A stretch of 64,000 nucleotides of DNA from Parabacteroides sp. PH5-46 (GTDB lineage Bacteria; Bacteroidota; Bacteroidia; Bacteroidales; Tannerellaceae): positions 124,001 through 188,000 of the forward strand of contig NZ_JARXXA010000005.1 of the NCBI RefSeq assembly GCF_029892785.1. The letters run 5' to 3'. Below, piece by piece: positions 27,789 to 38,332 of this stretch; position 1 is the first letter of the stretch, and every line of letters starts with the position of its first letter. Below the pieces are notes generated by a model. The model was not told the origin of the DNA. It ran no database searches and saw nothing but the letters and a program-made list of their open reading frames with translations. Made by a program: the position numbers and the translations under genes.

Positions 27789-29330
27789 ATGTTCAAAAAT
27801 CATCCTAAAGGACTAATCGGAGCGGCCTTGTCTAACATGGGCGAACGTTTCGGTTTCTACATCATGATGGCTATATTGTCATTGTTTCTCATGTCTAAAT
27901 TCGGATTAGAGAAGACAGAATCTACCATCATTTATTCCATATTCTATGCTTTAATCTATCTGCTGGCATTGGCAGGTGGTTTTATTGCCGACAAAACAAA
28001 AAAGTATAAAGGTACTATTCTGGCAGGTTTGTTATGTATGTCTATCGGGTATGCTCTGATTGCCATCCCTACTCCTACTCCTGTTCCTAATCTGCCTTTG
28101 TTTCTTACATTAACCTGCATAGGTTTGTTTGTTATTGCATTTGGTAACGGTTTATTCAAAGGCAATCTTCAGGCTGTAGTAGGGCAAATGTATGATGATC
28201 CTAAATACTCTGATAAGAGAGATACCGGATTCCAGATCTTTTATATGTTCATCAACATCGGTGCTTTGTTTGCTCCGCTGATTGCTGTAGGTATCCGTAA
28301 CTGGTGGGTAGCTGCCAATGGATTTACATACAATCCGGACCTTCCCGCTCTTTGTCATCAATTCCTGAAAGGAACCATTTCCTCTGATGCTGCCGTACGC
28401 TTTGGAACATTGGCTTCAGATGTCAGCCAAGTAGCCCCTGCTGACCTGACTGCATTTGCCAATCAGTATCTGAATGTATTTAATACAGGCTTCCATTATG
28501 CTTTCGGTGCTGCTGTGGTTGCCATGCTTATATCATTGGTTGTATTCCTGTCTAATAAAAACAGTTTGCCTGATCCGGCTCTTAAAGCTGCTGCAAATAA
28601 AGCCAGTGGAGTTGCCGACAATCAGCCTCAAATGTCTAGCCAGGAAATACGTCAACGCCTATACGCTCTTTTCGCAGTATTTGCAGTTGTTATCTTCTTC
28701 TGGTTCTCATTCCACCAAAACGGAGTAACATTGACTTTCTTTGCTAACGACTATACAAACCTGAGCTGGTTGAAGTTCGACCTAGGGTTTACCACCATAG
28801 AAGGAGCCGAAGTATTCCAATTCTTCAATCCTTTCTTTGTAGTATTCCTTACGCCTGTAGTTATCGGGTTCTTTGGTTGGTTGAGAGCTCGCGGCAAAGA
28901 GCCTTCTACACCTCGTAAGATAGCCATCGGTATGGGTATTGCCGCTATTGCTTTCGTAGTAATGGCAATCGGTTCTTTCGGACTTCCTAGTGCAGATGAA
29001 GTAAAAGCGATGGGAGGGCTTTCCGATGCAATGCGTGTAACCCCATTCCTGTTGATCGGAACATACTTTATCCTTACGGTCGCTGAACTGTTTATCAGTC
29101 CGCTTGGACTATCATTTGTTTCTAAAGTAGCTCCTCCGCAATATCAAGGTATTATGCAAGGTTGCTGGTTAGGTGCTACAGCCCTTGGAAACCAGTTGCT
29201 GATATTGGGAACTGTATTCTACGAAAACATTCCTATCTGGGCTACCTGGTGTGTATTTGTAACAGCTTGTCTTATCTCTATGGGTACAATGCTTGCCATG
29301 TTGAAATGGCTTGAAAGAATTGCAAAATAA
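27789..29330 (+). CDS. POT-family proton-coupled peptide transporter
   Basis: A 513-residue inner-membrane di-/tripeptide importer of the POT/PTR2 family. The N-terminal signature is GAALSNMGERFGFY, a variant of ExxERFxYY in which the first Glu of the motif is Asn. A GNGLFKGNLQAVVGQMY stretch and FQIFYMFINIGALFAPLIA match PTR2 motifs, and about fourteen hydrophobic segments can be counted. The region FHQNGVTLTFFAND is typical of the family. It follows the DUF4831-type gene and is closed by a strong terminator. Confidence 0.93.
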   Translation: MFKNHPKGLIGAALSNMGERFGFYIMMAILSLFLMSKFGLEKTESTIIYSIFYALIYLLALAGGFIADKTKKYKGTILAGLLCMSIGYALIAIPTPTPVPNLPLFLTLTCIGLFVIAFGNGLFKGNLQAVVGQMYDDPKYSDKRDTGFQIFYMFINIGALFAPLIAVGIRNWWVAANGFTYNPDLPALCHQFLKGTISSDAAVRFGTLASDVSQVAPADLTAFANQYLNVFNTGFHYAFGAAVVAMLISLVVFLSNKNSLPDPALKAAANKASGVADNQPQMSSQEIRQRLYALFAVFAVVIFFWFSFHQNGVTLTFFANDYTNLSWLKFDLGFTTIEGAEVFQFFNPFFVVFLTPVVIGFFGWLRARGKEPSTPRKIAIGMGIAAIAFVVMAIGSFGLPSADEVKAMGGLSDAMRVTPFLLIGTYFILTVAELFISPLGLSFVSKVAPPQYQGIMQGCWLGATALGNQLLILGTVFYENIPIWATWCVFVTACLISMGTMLAMLKWLERIAK

Positions 29331-29353
29331 ATCCTTATCATAACTATAAGAAG

Positions 29354-29388
29354 GTCACAGGTCGGATTATCGGTCTGTGACTTTTTTT
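29354..29388 (+). terminator. Intrinsic terminator after the POT transporter
   Basis: GTCACAG (29354-29360) pairs with CTGTGAC (29375-29381) and is followed by seven Ts. Confidence 0.85.
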
Positions 29389-29411
29389 CTCTCACTAAAT
29401 TATAAACCACA

Positions 29412-30290
29412 ATGAAACAGTTACTTTTATTATTTGTTTTTTTATTCTCAATCGTTGGCATTAAAGGACAGAACCTGCCGATTGGTTGGGAAGAGCTGAC
29501 AGCTCCTGATTTTAAAAAGGCAGTAGAGCTATCAGAAGGTGTTTGTGTGATCCCGATGGGAGTAGTAGAAAAACACGGTCCGCATCTGCCCTTAGGAACA
29601 GATGTTTACACAGCGCGCGAAGTAAGCAAGCGGGCTGCATCCAAGGAATATTGCATCGTATATCCCTACTATTTCGTAGGGCAGATATTTGAGGCACAGC
29701 AGCAACCGGGCACCATCGCCTACAGCTCAGAGCTGATATACAAGATGCTGGATGAAACCTGCCGCGAGATATCCCGCAATGGTATCAAAAAGATTATCCT
29801 GATGAACTCGCATGGAGGAAATACCACCTTCCTGCAATATTTCTGCCAGACCCAACTGGACAAACCGAAAGATTATGTAGTCTACCTTTTCACTCCTTCC
29901 GTAGACGCTGAAACTCAAAAGAAAATAAGCTCGATGAGGAAAAGCACTACCGGAGGGCATGCTGACGAGGTGGAATCAAGCTCTATGATGGCGATCCGCC
30001 CCGACCTGGTGAAGATAAACCAGGCAACCAGCGAACCGGGTGTAGATATGAACCGCCTGCAACAGAAGAATGTATATACCGGTATCTGGTGGTATGCCAA
30101 ATATCCGAACCATTATGCCGGAGATTCTAAAGATGCGAACGCAGAACTGGGAGAGATAAGCCTGGAACAAAGAGGCCAACAACTGGCAGAAGTAATCAAA
30201 ATGGTAAAAGCAGACCAACAAACACTTAAGCTGCAAAACGAGTTTTTCAAAGAAACGCTGTCTCCATTGAATACACCGATCAGACGCTAA
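29412..30290 (+). CDS. Exported creatininase-family metallo-amidohydrolase
   Basis: A 292-residue protein with signal peptide (FSIVGIKGQ20). Metal-site motifs of the creatininase family are present: E53xH55 (VVEKHGPHLPLG), D64, H134 in NSHGGN and E189 in GGHADEVESS. Creatininases and relatives cleave cyclic amides or formamides; this exported subset is frequent in Bacteroidetes and has no fixed substrate. It lies between two terminators, so it forms a single-gene transcript from an unidentified promoter. Confidence 0.85.
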   Translation: MKQLLLLFVFLFSIVGIKGQNLPIGWEELTAPDFKKAVELSEGVCVIPMGVVEKHGPHLPLGTDVYTAREVSKRAASKEYCIVYPYYFVGQIFEAQQQPGTIAYSSELIYKMLDETCREISRNGIKKIILMNSHGGNTTFLQYFCQTQLDKPKDYVVYLFTPSVDAETQKKISSMRKSTTGGHADEVESSSMMAIRPDLVKINQATSEPGVDMNRLQQKNVYTGIWWYAKYPNHYAGDSKDANAELGEISLEQRGQQLAEVIKMVKADQQTLKLQNEFFKETLSPLNTPIRR

Positions 30291-30296
30291 AAAAGA

Positions 30297-30335
30297 AAAC
30301 AGAGCGTTCGGTAGCACTACGCCGACGCTCTGTTT
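30297..30335. terminator. Bidirectional terminator between creatininase-like gene and susD
   Basis: AAACAGAGCGT (30297-30307) and ACGCTCTGTTT (30325-30335) form an 11-bp perfect stem with A/T-rich flanks on both sides; the genes converge here. Confidence 0.8.
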
Positions 30336-30375
30336 AACAAAGGCTTATAACGAATTGAAAATCAAACCTGAGACA

Positions 30376-31935
30376 TTAATTCGCAGATGAAAACACCGGA
30401 TAACCCGGGTTCTGTACCAGATTAGGATTTCTTTCCCATGCTGTTTGAGGAATCGGGAATAACAAACGATATTCCGGACTTCTGTCGGGCTTCAGATAAG
30501 CAGGATCCAGGAACTTACCGAAACGGATCATATCCTGGCGACTATAATTCTCCCAAGCCAGCTCCAGCCTTCTTTCCAGATATAAGTTATCAAGCGTAGT
30601 AGTGGCATAGTTATGATCTGCATTTCCATACCCTCTTTCGCGGACAAGGTTGATTAGACGGGTAGCTTCTGCATTATCCTGTCCTAAACGGAGTAAGGCT
30701 TCCGCTTTCATCAGGTAGACATCAGCCAGGCGGAAAATAGCAAAATCATTTTCCATTTCCGAGCTTGACAAACCAACTTCCCATTCCCATTTGTTCACGC
30801 GGCCTCCATCTTCCTGGTTTACTTCTCCCCATTGAGTTCCTTCTTTCAAAGAACCGTCAAGCATCGTAAGATCAACCGTATGGATAAGCGGTCGGTTATG
30901 AGCCGTAGTGATAATTTCACCTGTTTTCGGATCATAGAGTGCCCCAAGTAAGAAAGAACCTTCCTTACGTTGGTCTTCATCGTCAAACTGTTTGATATAA
31001 TCCGGTTGGGCACAAATTCCATTCCAGGTACCAAAGCTCATGCCTAATGCAGGAGGAGCCAAATAGTGTAGCGTTCTATAGTTTAAGTGATTGCCACCAT
31101 CAGACTTACCAAAGCATATCGGAAGTATAATTTCTTTTGAATTCTGGTTCTGAACAGCAAAACTGGCTTTCCAATCCGGTTCAAAAATGTAAGGTAAGCT
31201 CATTACTACATTACAAGCATCGATAACGCCTTGCCAGTTCGGAGTACCTATCCATACTTCAGCATTCAGGTACATTTTTGCCAATAAAGTATAAGCAGCA
31301 CCTTTTGTGAACTTTCCATAGCTAGCACCTGACACATCATCACGCAGAGCATCTTTAATTTCGTTTAGTTCCTTGATTACGAAATTAAACAGTTCTTTCC
31401 GTGGGGTAATACCCGGAAGTGAAGTGTCGTTAAAGTCTATAGCCAGAGGGGCATTTCCGAAGTTATCAATCAGCATATAATACCAATAAGCACGAATACC
31501 ACGAATTTCATACAAGGTTCTTGCTTTCAGATCGGCATCCATTTCTGTTTTCTCAATAATGCTGTATACCTGGTTACAAGTAGAAATACCTTCCGTACAT
31601 GCATTCCAACCATTACGAACCAAGTTGTTACGTGCTGTCCAGGTATGTAGTTTAGCTTCCATGTGAGCACCACCATCCCACCAGTCACCACCTCGACGGG
31701 TTGGACTGATCGCCATATCAGACGTTTCTTCAATCAAACAAAAGAAGTCGCCCGGCCAAGCACTCTTCAACGTCTTATAGATCGGAGCAATAATTGAATT
31801 GATCTGGGCAGATGTTTGTCCGAACTGGTCGGCAGGGATGGAGTCGTATACATCTTCGTCCAGATCGGTACATGCCGGCATACTCCACAACAATGTACAT
31901 CCTATAATCAATGATAATATATGTATCTTTTTCAT
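30376..31935 (-). CDS. SusD/RagB-family outer-membrane lipoprotein
   Basis: A 519-residue glycan-binding lipoprotein with lipobox SMPAC (C22). After Cys an acidic TDLDEDVYDSIP and a long helical, TPR-like region containing GIRAYWYYMLIDNFGNAPLAI follow. The C-terminus has the expected YLMKAEALLRLGQDNAEA, LYLERRLELAWENYSRQDMIR and FPIPQTAWERNPNLVQNPGY. Length and motifs are normal. It follows susC after 18 nt. No glycoside hydrolase accompanies this pair in the window, so the ligand is unknown. Confidence 0.95.
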   Translation of the reverse strand: MKKIHILSLIIGCTLLWSMPACTDLDEDVYDSIPADQFGQTSAQINSIIAPIYKTLKSAWPGDFFCLIEETSDMAISPTRRGGDWWDGGAHMEAKLHTWTARNNLVRNGWNACTEGISTCNQVYSIIEKTEMDADLKARTLYEIRGIRAYWYYMLIDNFGNAPLAIDFNDTSLPGITPRKELFNFVIKELNEIKDALRDDVSGASYGKFTKGAAYTLLAKMYLNAEVWIGTPNWQGVIDACNVVMSLPYIFEPDWKASFAVQNQNSKEIILPICFGKSDGGNHLNYRTLHYLAPPALGMSFGTWNGICAQPDYIKQFDDEDQRKEGSFLLGALYDPKTGEIITTAHNRPLIHTVDLTMLDGSLKEGTQWGEVNQEDGGRVNKWEWEVGLSSSEMENDFAIFRLADVYLMKAEALLRLGQDNAEATRLINLVRERGYGNADHNYATTTLDNLYLERRLELAWENYSRQDMIRFGKFLDPAYLKPDRSPEYRLLFPIPQTAWERNPNLVQNPGYPVFSSAN

Positions 31936-31953
31936 ATTCTTATTTTTATAATA

Positions 31954-34911
31954 TTAGAAACTCAAACTTACACCTACAGAGAATGTTCTGTTTTTAGGAT
32001 AGAATTCACGGTCTTGAACACCAGGAGCCGAACCGTCACTACGTGAGAAGTCTACTTCCGGGTCTAATCCGCTATATCCGGTGATCACAAATAAATTTTG
32101 AGCTGTTACATAAACTCTTGCGCGATCCAACCAGTCCAACTTCTTTGTATTGAAAGTATAGCCAATAGACATATTGTCTAATCTGGCAAAAGAGGCATCT
32201 TCAATATAGTATGAGCTGTATTCCGGTACTTGTTTCAGTTGATAAATCAACGGATCGTTCAGAGCATTGGCTCCAATCAGATAACCCGGTTGGGCATAAG
32301 CCATACGCATGTGATTCAGTACATCGTTACCGATACTTCCGCGCAAAAAGATTGACATATCCCAGTTTTTATAAGAGAATGTATTATTCCATCCGAAAGT
32401 TACATCCGGATAAGCCGAACCTATATAGGTACGATCTTCTTCCGAGATTTGTCCCTCACCGGTCATATCTTGCATAATATAGTGTCCTTCGGCATCTAAA
32501 CCTAAGCATTTCCAGCCATAGAACTGACCGAGTGGATAGCCGGTTTCAAGTACGTGAGTGGTATTGGCAGAACCTCCACGAATCCAGGCATCACCAATCA
32601 GGATACGGTCTGCCGTATAGATATCGTTGGATAAACGAGTGATTTCGTTCTTATTATATGCCATATTTAAAGAGGTAGTCCAGTTAAAGTCTTTCGTACG
32701 TACAGCATCTACTGTAAAGGCCAATTCAAGACCAGTATTCTTCATGTCTCCTACATTCGCCATCATCTTATTATGTAAATAGGGAGGAGTAGGTACATTA
32801 TATTCATATAGCATATCCTTGGTTTGCTTGTCATACCATTCAATCGTACCGTTCAGGCGTCCGTTGAACAAGGTAAAGTCAAGCCCTACATTAAGCATAG
32901 ATGTTTCTTCCCATTTCAAGTCTGCATTAGCATTTTGCTTAATCTTATAAGCTGTCAACCATGCATTATTGTCGTAATACGTACCATCCGAACCATATAA
33001 CTCTAATGATTTGTATGGATCAAGCCCGTCCTGGTTACCTGTTACTCCATAACCTACACGCAATTTCAAATCGCTTACCCAATTGATGTCTTGCATGAAA
33101 TCTTCTTGTGAAATACCCCAAGCTGCAGATGCTGAAGGGAATGTTCCCCATTTATGATTAGCTCCGAACTTAGAAGAACCGTCGCGACGAAGTGTAGCTG
33201 TAATCATGTAACGCTCTTTATAGCTGTAATGTGCACGTCCGAAGAAAGAGATCAGCTTATTCATATTACGTGCCGATTCTACATCTTTAGGTCTTAATCC
33301 TTGTCCGGCCTGCAAGTTATCGGAAGCCAACATATCTGTTACGAAATCACGGTTAGCCACCTGTACATGTGTATAATCGTTTCTTTCCCAGGAATATCCG
33401 CCCATAACATCCAACTTGTGTTCTTCCTGACCGCCAAAAGCTGTATTATAATTAGCCGTTAGCTCCATCAATTCCTTATCCCAAATTCTGTTTCTTCTTT
33501 CAGCCCAACCGTTATTGTCACGTCCGGCTTGTGTTTGGGAATTTTCATACCGGCTTCTTTCTTCTGTATGGCGGCTCTTGTAAAGATTAGCCTTCACATC
33601 CAGCCCGTCAATGATAGTGAATGAGATATCGCCATTACCGAAGAAGTACTGGTTCTTGAAATGATCTTTATTGTAGTCTTGATTTCTTACCGGGTTACCC
33701 TGATCGTATTCACGGGTATCAAACCATGAACCATCGGCTAGTTTTACAGGATATACCGGAAGCATGTTATAGGCCAATACGAAGTTACCTCCACGGAAAT
33801 TATCTCTGTCGGTAAGCGTTGTTGATCCTGTCAAACCAATACGCAAACGGTCATTAATAGCACGTTGCTGGAATTGGAAACGGAAGTTGTAACGTTCCAT
33901 CGCATTATCACGTAAAACACCTTCTCTGTTCAAGTAAGTGAAAGAAGCGCGATAGTTATTTTTTGAACCACCACCCGACATAGAAACTGCATGGTTATGA
34001 GAGATAGCTGTACGGGTTATTTCATCTACCCAATCTGTATCCGCACCATACTGGTCGTATACAGAACCATCTTGTTCTGTTTTTCTCACATACTCCCGCC
34101 ATTCGTCGGCTGTTAATAAATCAGGTTTCTTGGCTATATTAGACATAGCAACATAACCGTCATACGATACCTGTGTCTTGGAACCGGAGCCTCTTTTAGT
34201 TGTAATCAAAATAACCCCACCGGCTGAACGAGAACCATAAATAGCTGCCGAAGAAGCATCTTTCAATACAGAAATAGACTCAATATCCTGTGGAGAAACA
34301 GTAGACATATCTCCACCCGGAACACCATCAATTACGATGAAAGGCCCTTTGTCTTTCTGAATAGTAGAGGTACCTCTCAAGCGAATCGTAGGTTCGCCCC
34401 CTACATCACCGGTACCCATATTGATCATCAAACCGGCTACTTTACCCTGCAACAGGTCAGCGGCATCACGGGTAACCCCTTTGTTAAAGCTTTCTTCTGT
34501 AATATTAGCTACAGATCCGGTGATTTCGCGGCGTGTTTGCGTACCATAACCAATGGCAACAACCTCGCCTAAGTTTACAACAGAAGGATCCAAAGTTACA
34601 TCAATAGAGTTTCTTCCATTCACGGTTTCTTCCTTAGTATTATACCCGATAAAGGAAAACTGAAGGACTGTTCGCTGGGAATTACTAATACTTAGCGTAT
34701 AGTTACCTTCCATGTCGGTAATTGTACCATTAGTAGTACCTTTTTCTACGATATTGGCGCCAATGATCGTCTCGCCGAATTCGTCTAAGACCTTACCTTT
34801 TACAGTAAACTGAGCAAAGGCAGCCGTCGCACACATACTCATCATTAAAGAAAAAATAATGAGCCTCTGGATAGAGTAAAACGAGTAAATAGCTTCTTTT
34901 AGCTGTTTCAT
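31954..34911 (-). CDS. SusC/RagA-family TonB-dependent outer-membrane transporter
   Basis: A 985-residue importer. The N-terminal region is long and ends in CATAAFAQ (about 27-34), after which the carboxypeptidase-regulatory-like domain (35-110) starts with FTVKGKVLDEFG. TonB-box-like GEVVAIGYG lies at 115-123, and the plug has PFIVIDGVPGG and SISVLKDASSAAIYGS. The barrel ends SVGVSLSF. It is divergent from a membrane-bound regulator gene at 35188, a common arrangement for small Bacteroidetes utilisation loci. No exact promoter match was found in its upstream region. Confidence 0.96.
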   Translation of the reverse strand: MKQLKEAIYSFYSIQRLIIFSLMMSMCATAAFAQFTVKGKVLDEFGETIIGANIVEKGTTNGTITDMEGNYTLSISNSQRTVLQFSFIGYNTKEETVNGRNSIDVTLDPSVVNLGEVVAIGYGTQTRREITGSVANITEESFNKGVTRDAADLLQGKVAGLMINMGTGDVGGEPTIRLRGTSTIQKDKGPFIVIDGVPGGDMSTVSPQDIESISVLKDASSAAIYGSRSAGGVILITTKRGSGSKTQVSYDGYVAMSNIAKKPDLLTADEWREYVRKTEQDGSVYDQYGADTDWVDEITRTAISHNHAVSMSGGGSKNNYRASFTYLNREGVLRDNAMERYNFRFQFQQRAINDRLRIGLTGSTTLTDRDNFRGGNFVLAYNMLPVYPVKLADGSWFDTREYDQGNPVRNQDYNKDHFKNQYFFGNGDISFTIIDGLDVKANLYKSRHTEERSRYENSQTQAGRDNNGWAERRNRIWDKELMELTANYNTAFGGQEEHKLDVMGGYSWERNDYTHVQVANRDFVTDMLASDNLQAGQGLRPKDVESARNMNKLISFFGRAHYSYKERYMITATLRRDGSSKFGANHKWGTFPSASAAWGISQEDFMQDINWVSDLKLRVGYGVTGNQDGLDPYKSLELYGSDGTYYDNNAWLTAYKIKQNANADLKWEETSMLNVGLDFTLFNGRLNGTIEWYDKQTKDMLYEYNVPTPPYLHNKMMANVGDMKNTGLELAFTVDAVRTKDFNWTTSLNMAYNKNEITRLSNDIYTADRILIGDAWIRGGSANTTHVLETGYPLGQFYGWKCLGLDAEGHYIMQDMTGEGQISEEDRTYIGSAYPDVTFGWNNTFSYKNWDMSIFLRGSIGNDVLNHMRMAYAQPGYLIGANALNDPLIYQLKQVPEYSSYYIEDASFARLDNMSIGYTFNTKKLDWLDRARVYVTAQNLFVITGYSGLDPEVDFSRSDGSAPGVQDREFYPKNRTFSVGVSLSF

Positions 34912-35136
34912 AAATGATAATAAATTTAATGTTTAACAAATACTAGCCGAATGTAAAATTATATCTAAACGAAACAGATTTTATCACAAATAATCTAAAA
35001 GTAGCCCTCAAGTAAGTGAATGGTAAATTCAAAAGTTCATTTTTAACTGTATTACAGTAATTTAAAGATTTGAAAGAAAGATTTTTAGTAAACAATTTGA
35101 ATATAAAAAAAGGACGAAAAAGTTATATTTCAAGTA

Positions 35137-35170
35137 TTTGAATAAAAATAAAAATATTTTTTTATATTTG
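35137..35170 (+). promoter_or_regulatory. Promoter of the divergent regulator gene
   Basis: TTTG at 35137-35140 and TATATTTG at 35163-35170 are 22 nt apart, matching the Bacteroidetes consensus; the start codon lies 18 nt downstream at 35188. The rest of the 276-nt divergent region (34912-35187) is A/T-rich, with nothing else recognised. Confidence 0.65.
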
Positions 35171-35187
35171 TTGGAAAATTTTGTCAC

Positions 35188-36809
35188 ATGAAAAACCTCG
35201 CTTTGTTAATCTTTCTGATTTCATGCTGCTTAACAAACTTATCCGCCAAAACTCCTGTCGACTCTCTATTGAAGGAATTGGATCATGTTTTGCTAAACGG
35301 GCATATATATATGGAGCAAAAAGAACACCGGTTAAACAGGATGAAAATTCAATTGGAGCAAGAAATGTCTCCAGATAAGCAATTTGAACTCACTTATCGC
35401 ATAATAGAAGAGTATCAGAGCTATGTAAGCGATTCTGCGTTTGTATATATAAAAAAGAACATCCGGTTGGCCGAACAAGAAAACAATAAGGAATGGCTTA
35501 TTCGTACGCAACTGCAATACTCATTTATATTGTCTTCAACCGGGCTTTTTATCGAATCCGAGTCTGTACTGAATAGTATCCCTCTGGACAATCTGGACAA
35601 TGAATTATTGGTAAAATATTATCAATACATGGGATCGCTATATATCAACATAAACACCTATCAGAAAGGTATGCAGATTACAGCCAACTATGAAGAGCTG
35701 ATCCACGAATCACAAGAAGCCGTAGTGCGCTATCTACCGAAAAACTCCCTCGACCGACTATATTATAAATACTTAAAAGCCAGAGACAAAAAGGACCTGG
35801 ATAGTGCAAGAATATACCTGGAATCCTATCTGGAATCAACTCATCCCGGAACACATGACAATGCCAAGAAAAACTATGATATGTCTCAATTATACGAACA
35901 AATGGGAGATTCGGATACACAAATTAAATATCTGATTTTGGCTGTTATGTCGGATGTAAAAGATGCCGTAAAAGAGAATAGAGCCTTGTTAGACTTGTCG
36001 ATCTGGCTTTATAAACACAACGATGTGGAGCGGGCATTCGACTATATAATACACGCTTTGAATGATGCCAATTTTTATGGAGCTCGTTTCCGATATCTCG
36101 AAATAGCGGAAACACTCCCTATCATAACCCATTCGTACCAACAGCAAAACATCCAACAAAGTAACCAGCTAAAACTGATACTTACCTTTACAATCGCTCT
36201 CTTTATCATCCTCCTGGTGATGATGATTTACCTGAACAAGCAAATGTTGGAACTCAAACTTGCCCGAAAAAAGCTCAAAGAAAGCAACAACAACCTTGAA
36301 GAGGTAAATAACCAACTAAGCCGACTAAACAGCGAACTACGAGACGCCAACATTATCAAAGAAGACTACATTGGCCACTTTCTCGACCTCTGCGCCAAAT
36401 ATATCAGAGACCTTGAAGACTACAAAAAGAGTGTAAAAAACATGGTGATGGCCAAACGCTTCAACGAACTACTAAAGAATGCTCTCCAAAGAAAGTAAGC
36501 GAGATGAAGGAGCTGTATAACGACTTCGACAAGGCATTCCTGAGTATCTATCCGGGCTTTGTTTCCGCTATCAATGAACTGTTACTGGAGGAGTATCGCT
36601 TTGACAATAAGAGAGAGGAGCTATTAAACACCGAACTGCGTATCTTCGCCTTAATCAGGCTTGGCATATCCGACTCAAACAAAATAGCCTCCTTCCTGCG
36701 CTGCTCTGTTCAGACAGTGTATAACTACCGGAGCAAAATAAAACGAGCTTGCATTAACGAAGCAACCGACATCGAAGATCAGATCAAGAAAATAGGCATC
36801 ATGGCCTAA
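35188..36809 (+). pseudogene. DUF6377-type membrane regulator with C-terminal HTH, split by a frameshift near 36491-36495
   Basis: The first piece (35188-36498, 436 residues) has a signal peptide, a helical TPR-like periplasmic part, one membrane helix (about 328-348; LTFTIALFIILLVMMIYL) and a coiled coil. The second piece (36504-36809, 101 residues) lies in the -1 frame. It encodes the rest of what is normally one protein: YNDFDKAFLSIYPGF, then LNTELRIFALIRLGI and a HTH-like SNKIASFLRCSVQTVYNYRSK. One missing A (GAAAAG now GAAAG) would restore QRKVSEMKELYNDF. In relatives the DNA-binding end is tethered to the membrane sensor, so control of the susC/susD pair may be lost here. A second ATG exists at 36504, so the HTH part might be made separately. 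Confidence 0.8.
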
Positions 36810-36820
36810 ATCTAAAAAAA

Positions 36821-36904
36821 GTTTCATCTGGATGAGAATTTTTTCTCATCGGGGTGAGAAAAAGTTCTCATCCTAATGAGAAAAAATTCTCACTAGGATG
36901 AAAT
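36821..36904. repeat. Family A three-hairpin intergenic element, copy 2
   Basis: Arms GTTTCATC (36821-36828) and GATGAAAT (36897-36904) enclose three 20-nt palindromes starting at 36831, 36853 and 36875, an exact 22-nt period with 2-nt linkers GG and CT. Each unit pairs (A/G)TGAGAA with TTCTCA(T/C) over a four-base loop. It lies between convergent genes and is organised exactly like the element at 4052-4135. Confidence 0.85.
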
Positions 36905-36934
36905 TAAAATATCTTTGGAATGATTAGAGGTACC

Positions 36935-38323
36935 TTAACGGCACATTTCGTGTATGATACTGATGAGTTGTCCGCCCAATTCTTCGGCTTCTTTCATGGT
37001 GGGAGCCTCTGAGTAAATACGGATAATCGGTTCGGTATTGCTCTTGCGAAGATGTACCCATTTGTCGGGGAAATCAATCTTCACTCCGTCAATATCCGTA
37101 ATGTCATATTGAGCAAATTTCTCTTTTACTTTCTCCAGTATAGCGTCTACATTGATTTCCGGAGTCAGTTCCACCTTCTGTTTAGAAATAAAATAAGGAG
37201 GATAAGAGGCGCGTAACTCGCTTGTTTTCATTTTCTTTTTAGCCAGATGGCTCAAGAAGAGAGCAATACCCACCAAGGCATCCCGTCCGTAATGGCTGGA
37301 AGGGTATATAATACCGCCATTGCCTTCGCCTCCTATTACGGCATGAGTTTCTTTCATTTTGGTTACTACATTCACCTCTCCTACAGCTGCGGCAGTATAT
37401 TCGCCGCCATGCATACGGGTTACATCGCGCAAGGCACGGCTCGAACTCAAGTTGCTTACGGTATTACCGGGTGTATGGCTCAATACATAGTCGGCTACTG
37501 CCACCAGGGTGTATTCTTCGCCAAACATTTCGCCATTTTCGCATACAATAGCCAGACGATCCACATCCGGATCCACCACAAAACCAACATCAGCCTTGGC
37601 TTGTGTCATCAGTTGCGATATCTCTGTCAAGTGTTCGGGTAATGGCTCCGGATTGTGCGAGAAGTTTCCGTGAGGTGCACAATGTAGCTTGAATATCTCC
37701 TTCACGCCCAAAGCATAAAGCAAGTCGGGAAGTACAACACCTCCTACTGAATTTACAGCATCAATGGCTACGCGGAAATTGGCAGCCTTAATAGCTTCTA
37801 CATCTACAAGAGCCAGGTTTAAAACGCTTTCTATATGTTTTTGTTTGTAAGTAGCATCTGTTGTTACTTTTCCCAGATGGTCTACATCTGCAAATACAAA
37901 CTGTTCGGATGCTGCCAGATCCAGTACTTCCTGTCCTTCGGCGGCATTCAGAAATTCCCCCCGTTCGTTCAGAAGTTTCAAAGCGTTCCATTGTTTCGGA
38001 TTATGGCTGGCTGTCAGTATAATGCCACCACAGGCTTTTTCCATAACAACTGCTATTTCGGTTGTGGGAGTTGTAGCCATATCCAGGTCTACCACATCAA
38101 AGCCCATTCCGGTAAGCGTACCCAGTACTACTTGTTTTACCATGGAGCCTGAAATACGGGCATCCCGTCCTACTACAATTTTGTTTGACGTTGCTTTAGC
38201 GTTTTTTCGTATAAATGTAGCATAGGCTGCTACAAATTTAACAATAGCTAAGGGGTTTAACCCTTCATCCGGATTTCCTCCGATTGTACCACGGATTCCG
38301 GAAATAGATTTAATAAGAGTCAT
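36935..38323 (-). CDS. glmM: Phosphoglucosamine mutase
   Basis: A 462-residue alpha-D-phosphohexomutase that interconverts glucosamine-6- and -1-phosphate for UDP-GlcNAc synthesis. The phosphoserine loop TASHNPKQWNALK places the active Ser at 106. The metal loop is DPDVDRLA, the sugar loop GGEGNGG and the phosphate-binding loop RKSNTEPIIRIY. The N-terminus SISGIRGTIGG is the usual form in Bacteroidetes. It is the last gene of a leftward cluster that also holds a DUF4827-type protein, a DHH phosphoesterase, comEC and rpe. Confidence 0.93.
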   Translation of the reverse strand: MTLIKSISGIRGTIGGNPDEGLNPLAIVKFVAAYATFIRKNAKATSNKIVVGRDARISGSMVKQVVLGTLTGMGFDVVDLDMATTPTTEIAVVMEKACGGIILTASHNPKQWNALKLLNERGEFLNAAEGQEVLDLAASEQFVFADVDHLGKVTTDATYKQKHIESVLNLALVDVEAIKAANFRVAIDAVNSVGGVVLPDLLYALGVKEIFKLHCAPHGNFSHNPEPLPEHLTEISQLMTQAKADVGFVVDPDVDRLAIVCENGEMFGEEYTLVAVADYVLSHTPGNTVSNLSSSRALRDVTRMHGGEYTAAAVGEVNVVTKMKETHAVIGGEGNGGIIYPSSHYGRDALVGIALFLSHLAKKKMKTSELRASYPPYFISKQKVELTPEINVDAILEKVKEKFAQYDITDIDGVKIDFPDKWVHLRKSNTEPIIRIYSEAPTMKEAEELGGQLISIIHEMCR

Positions 38324-38332
38324 AAGTTATGA

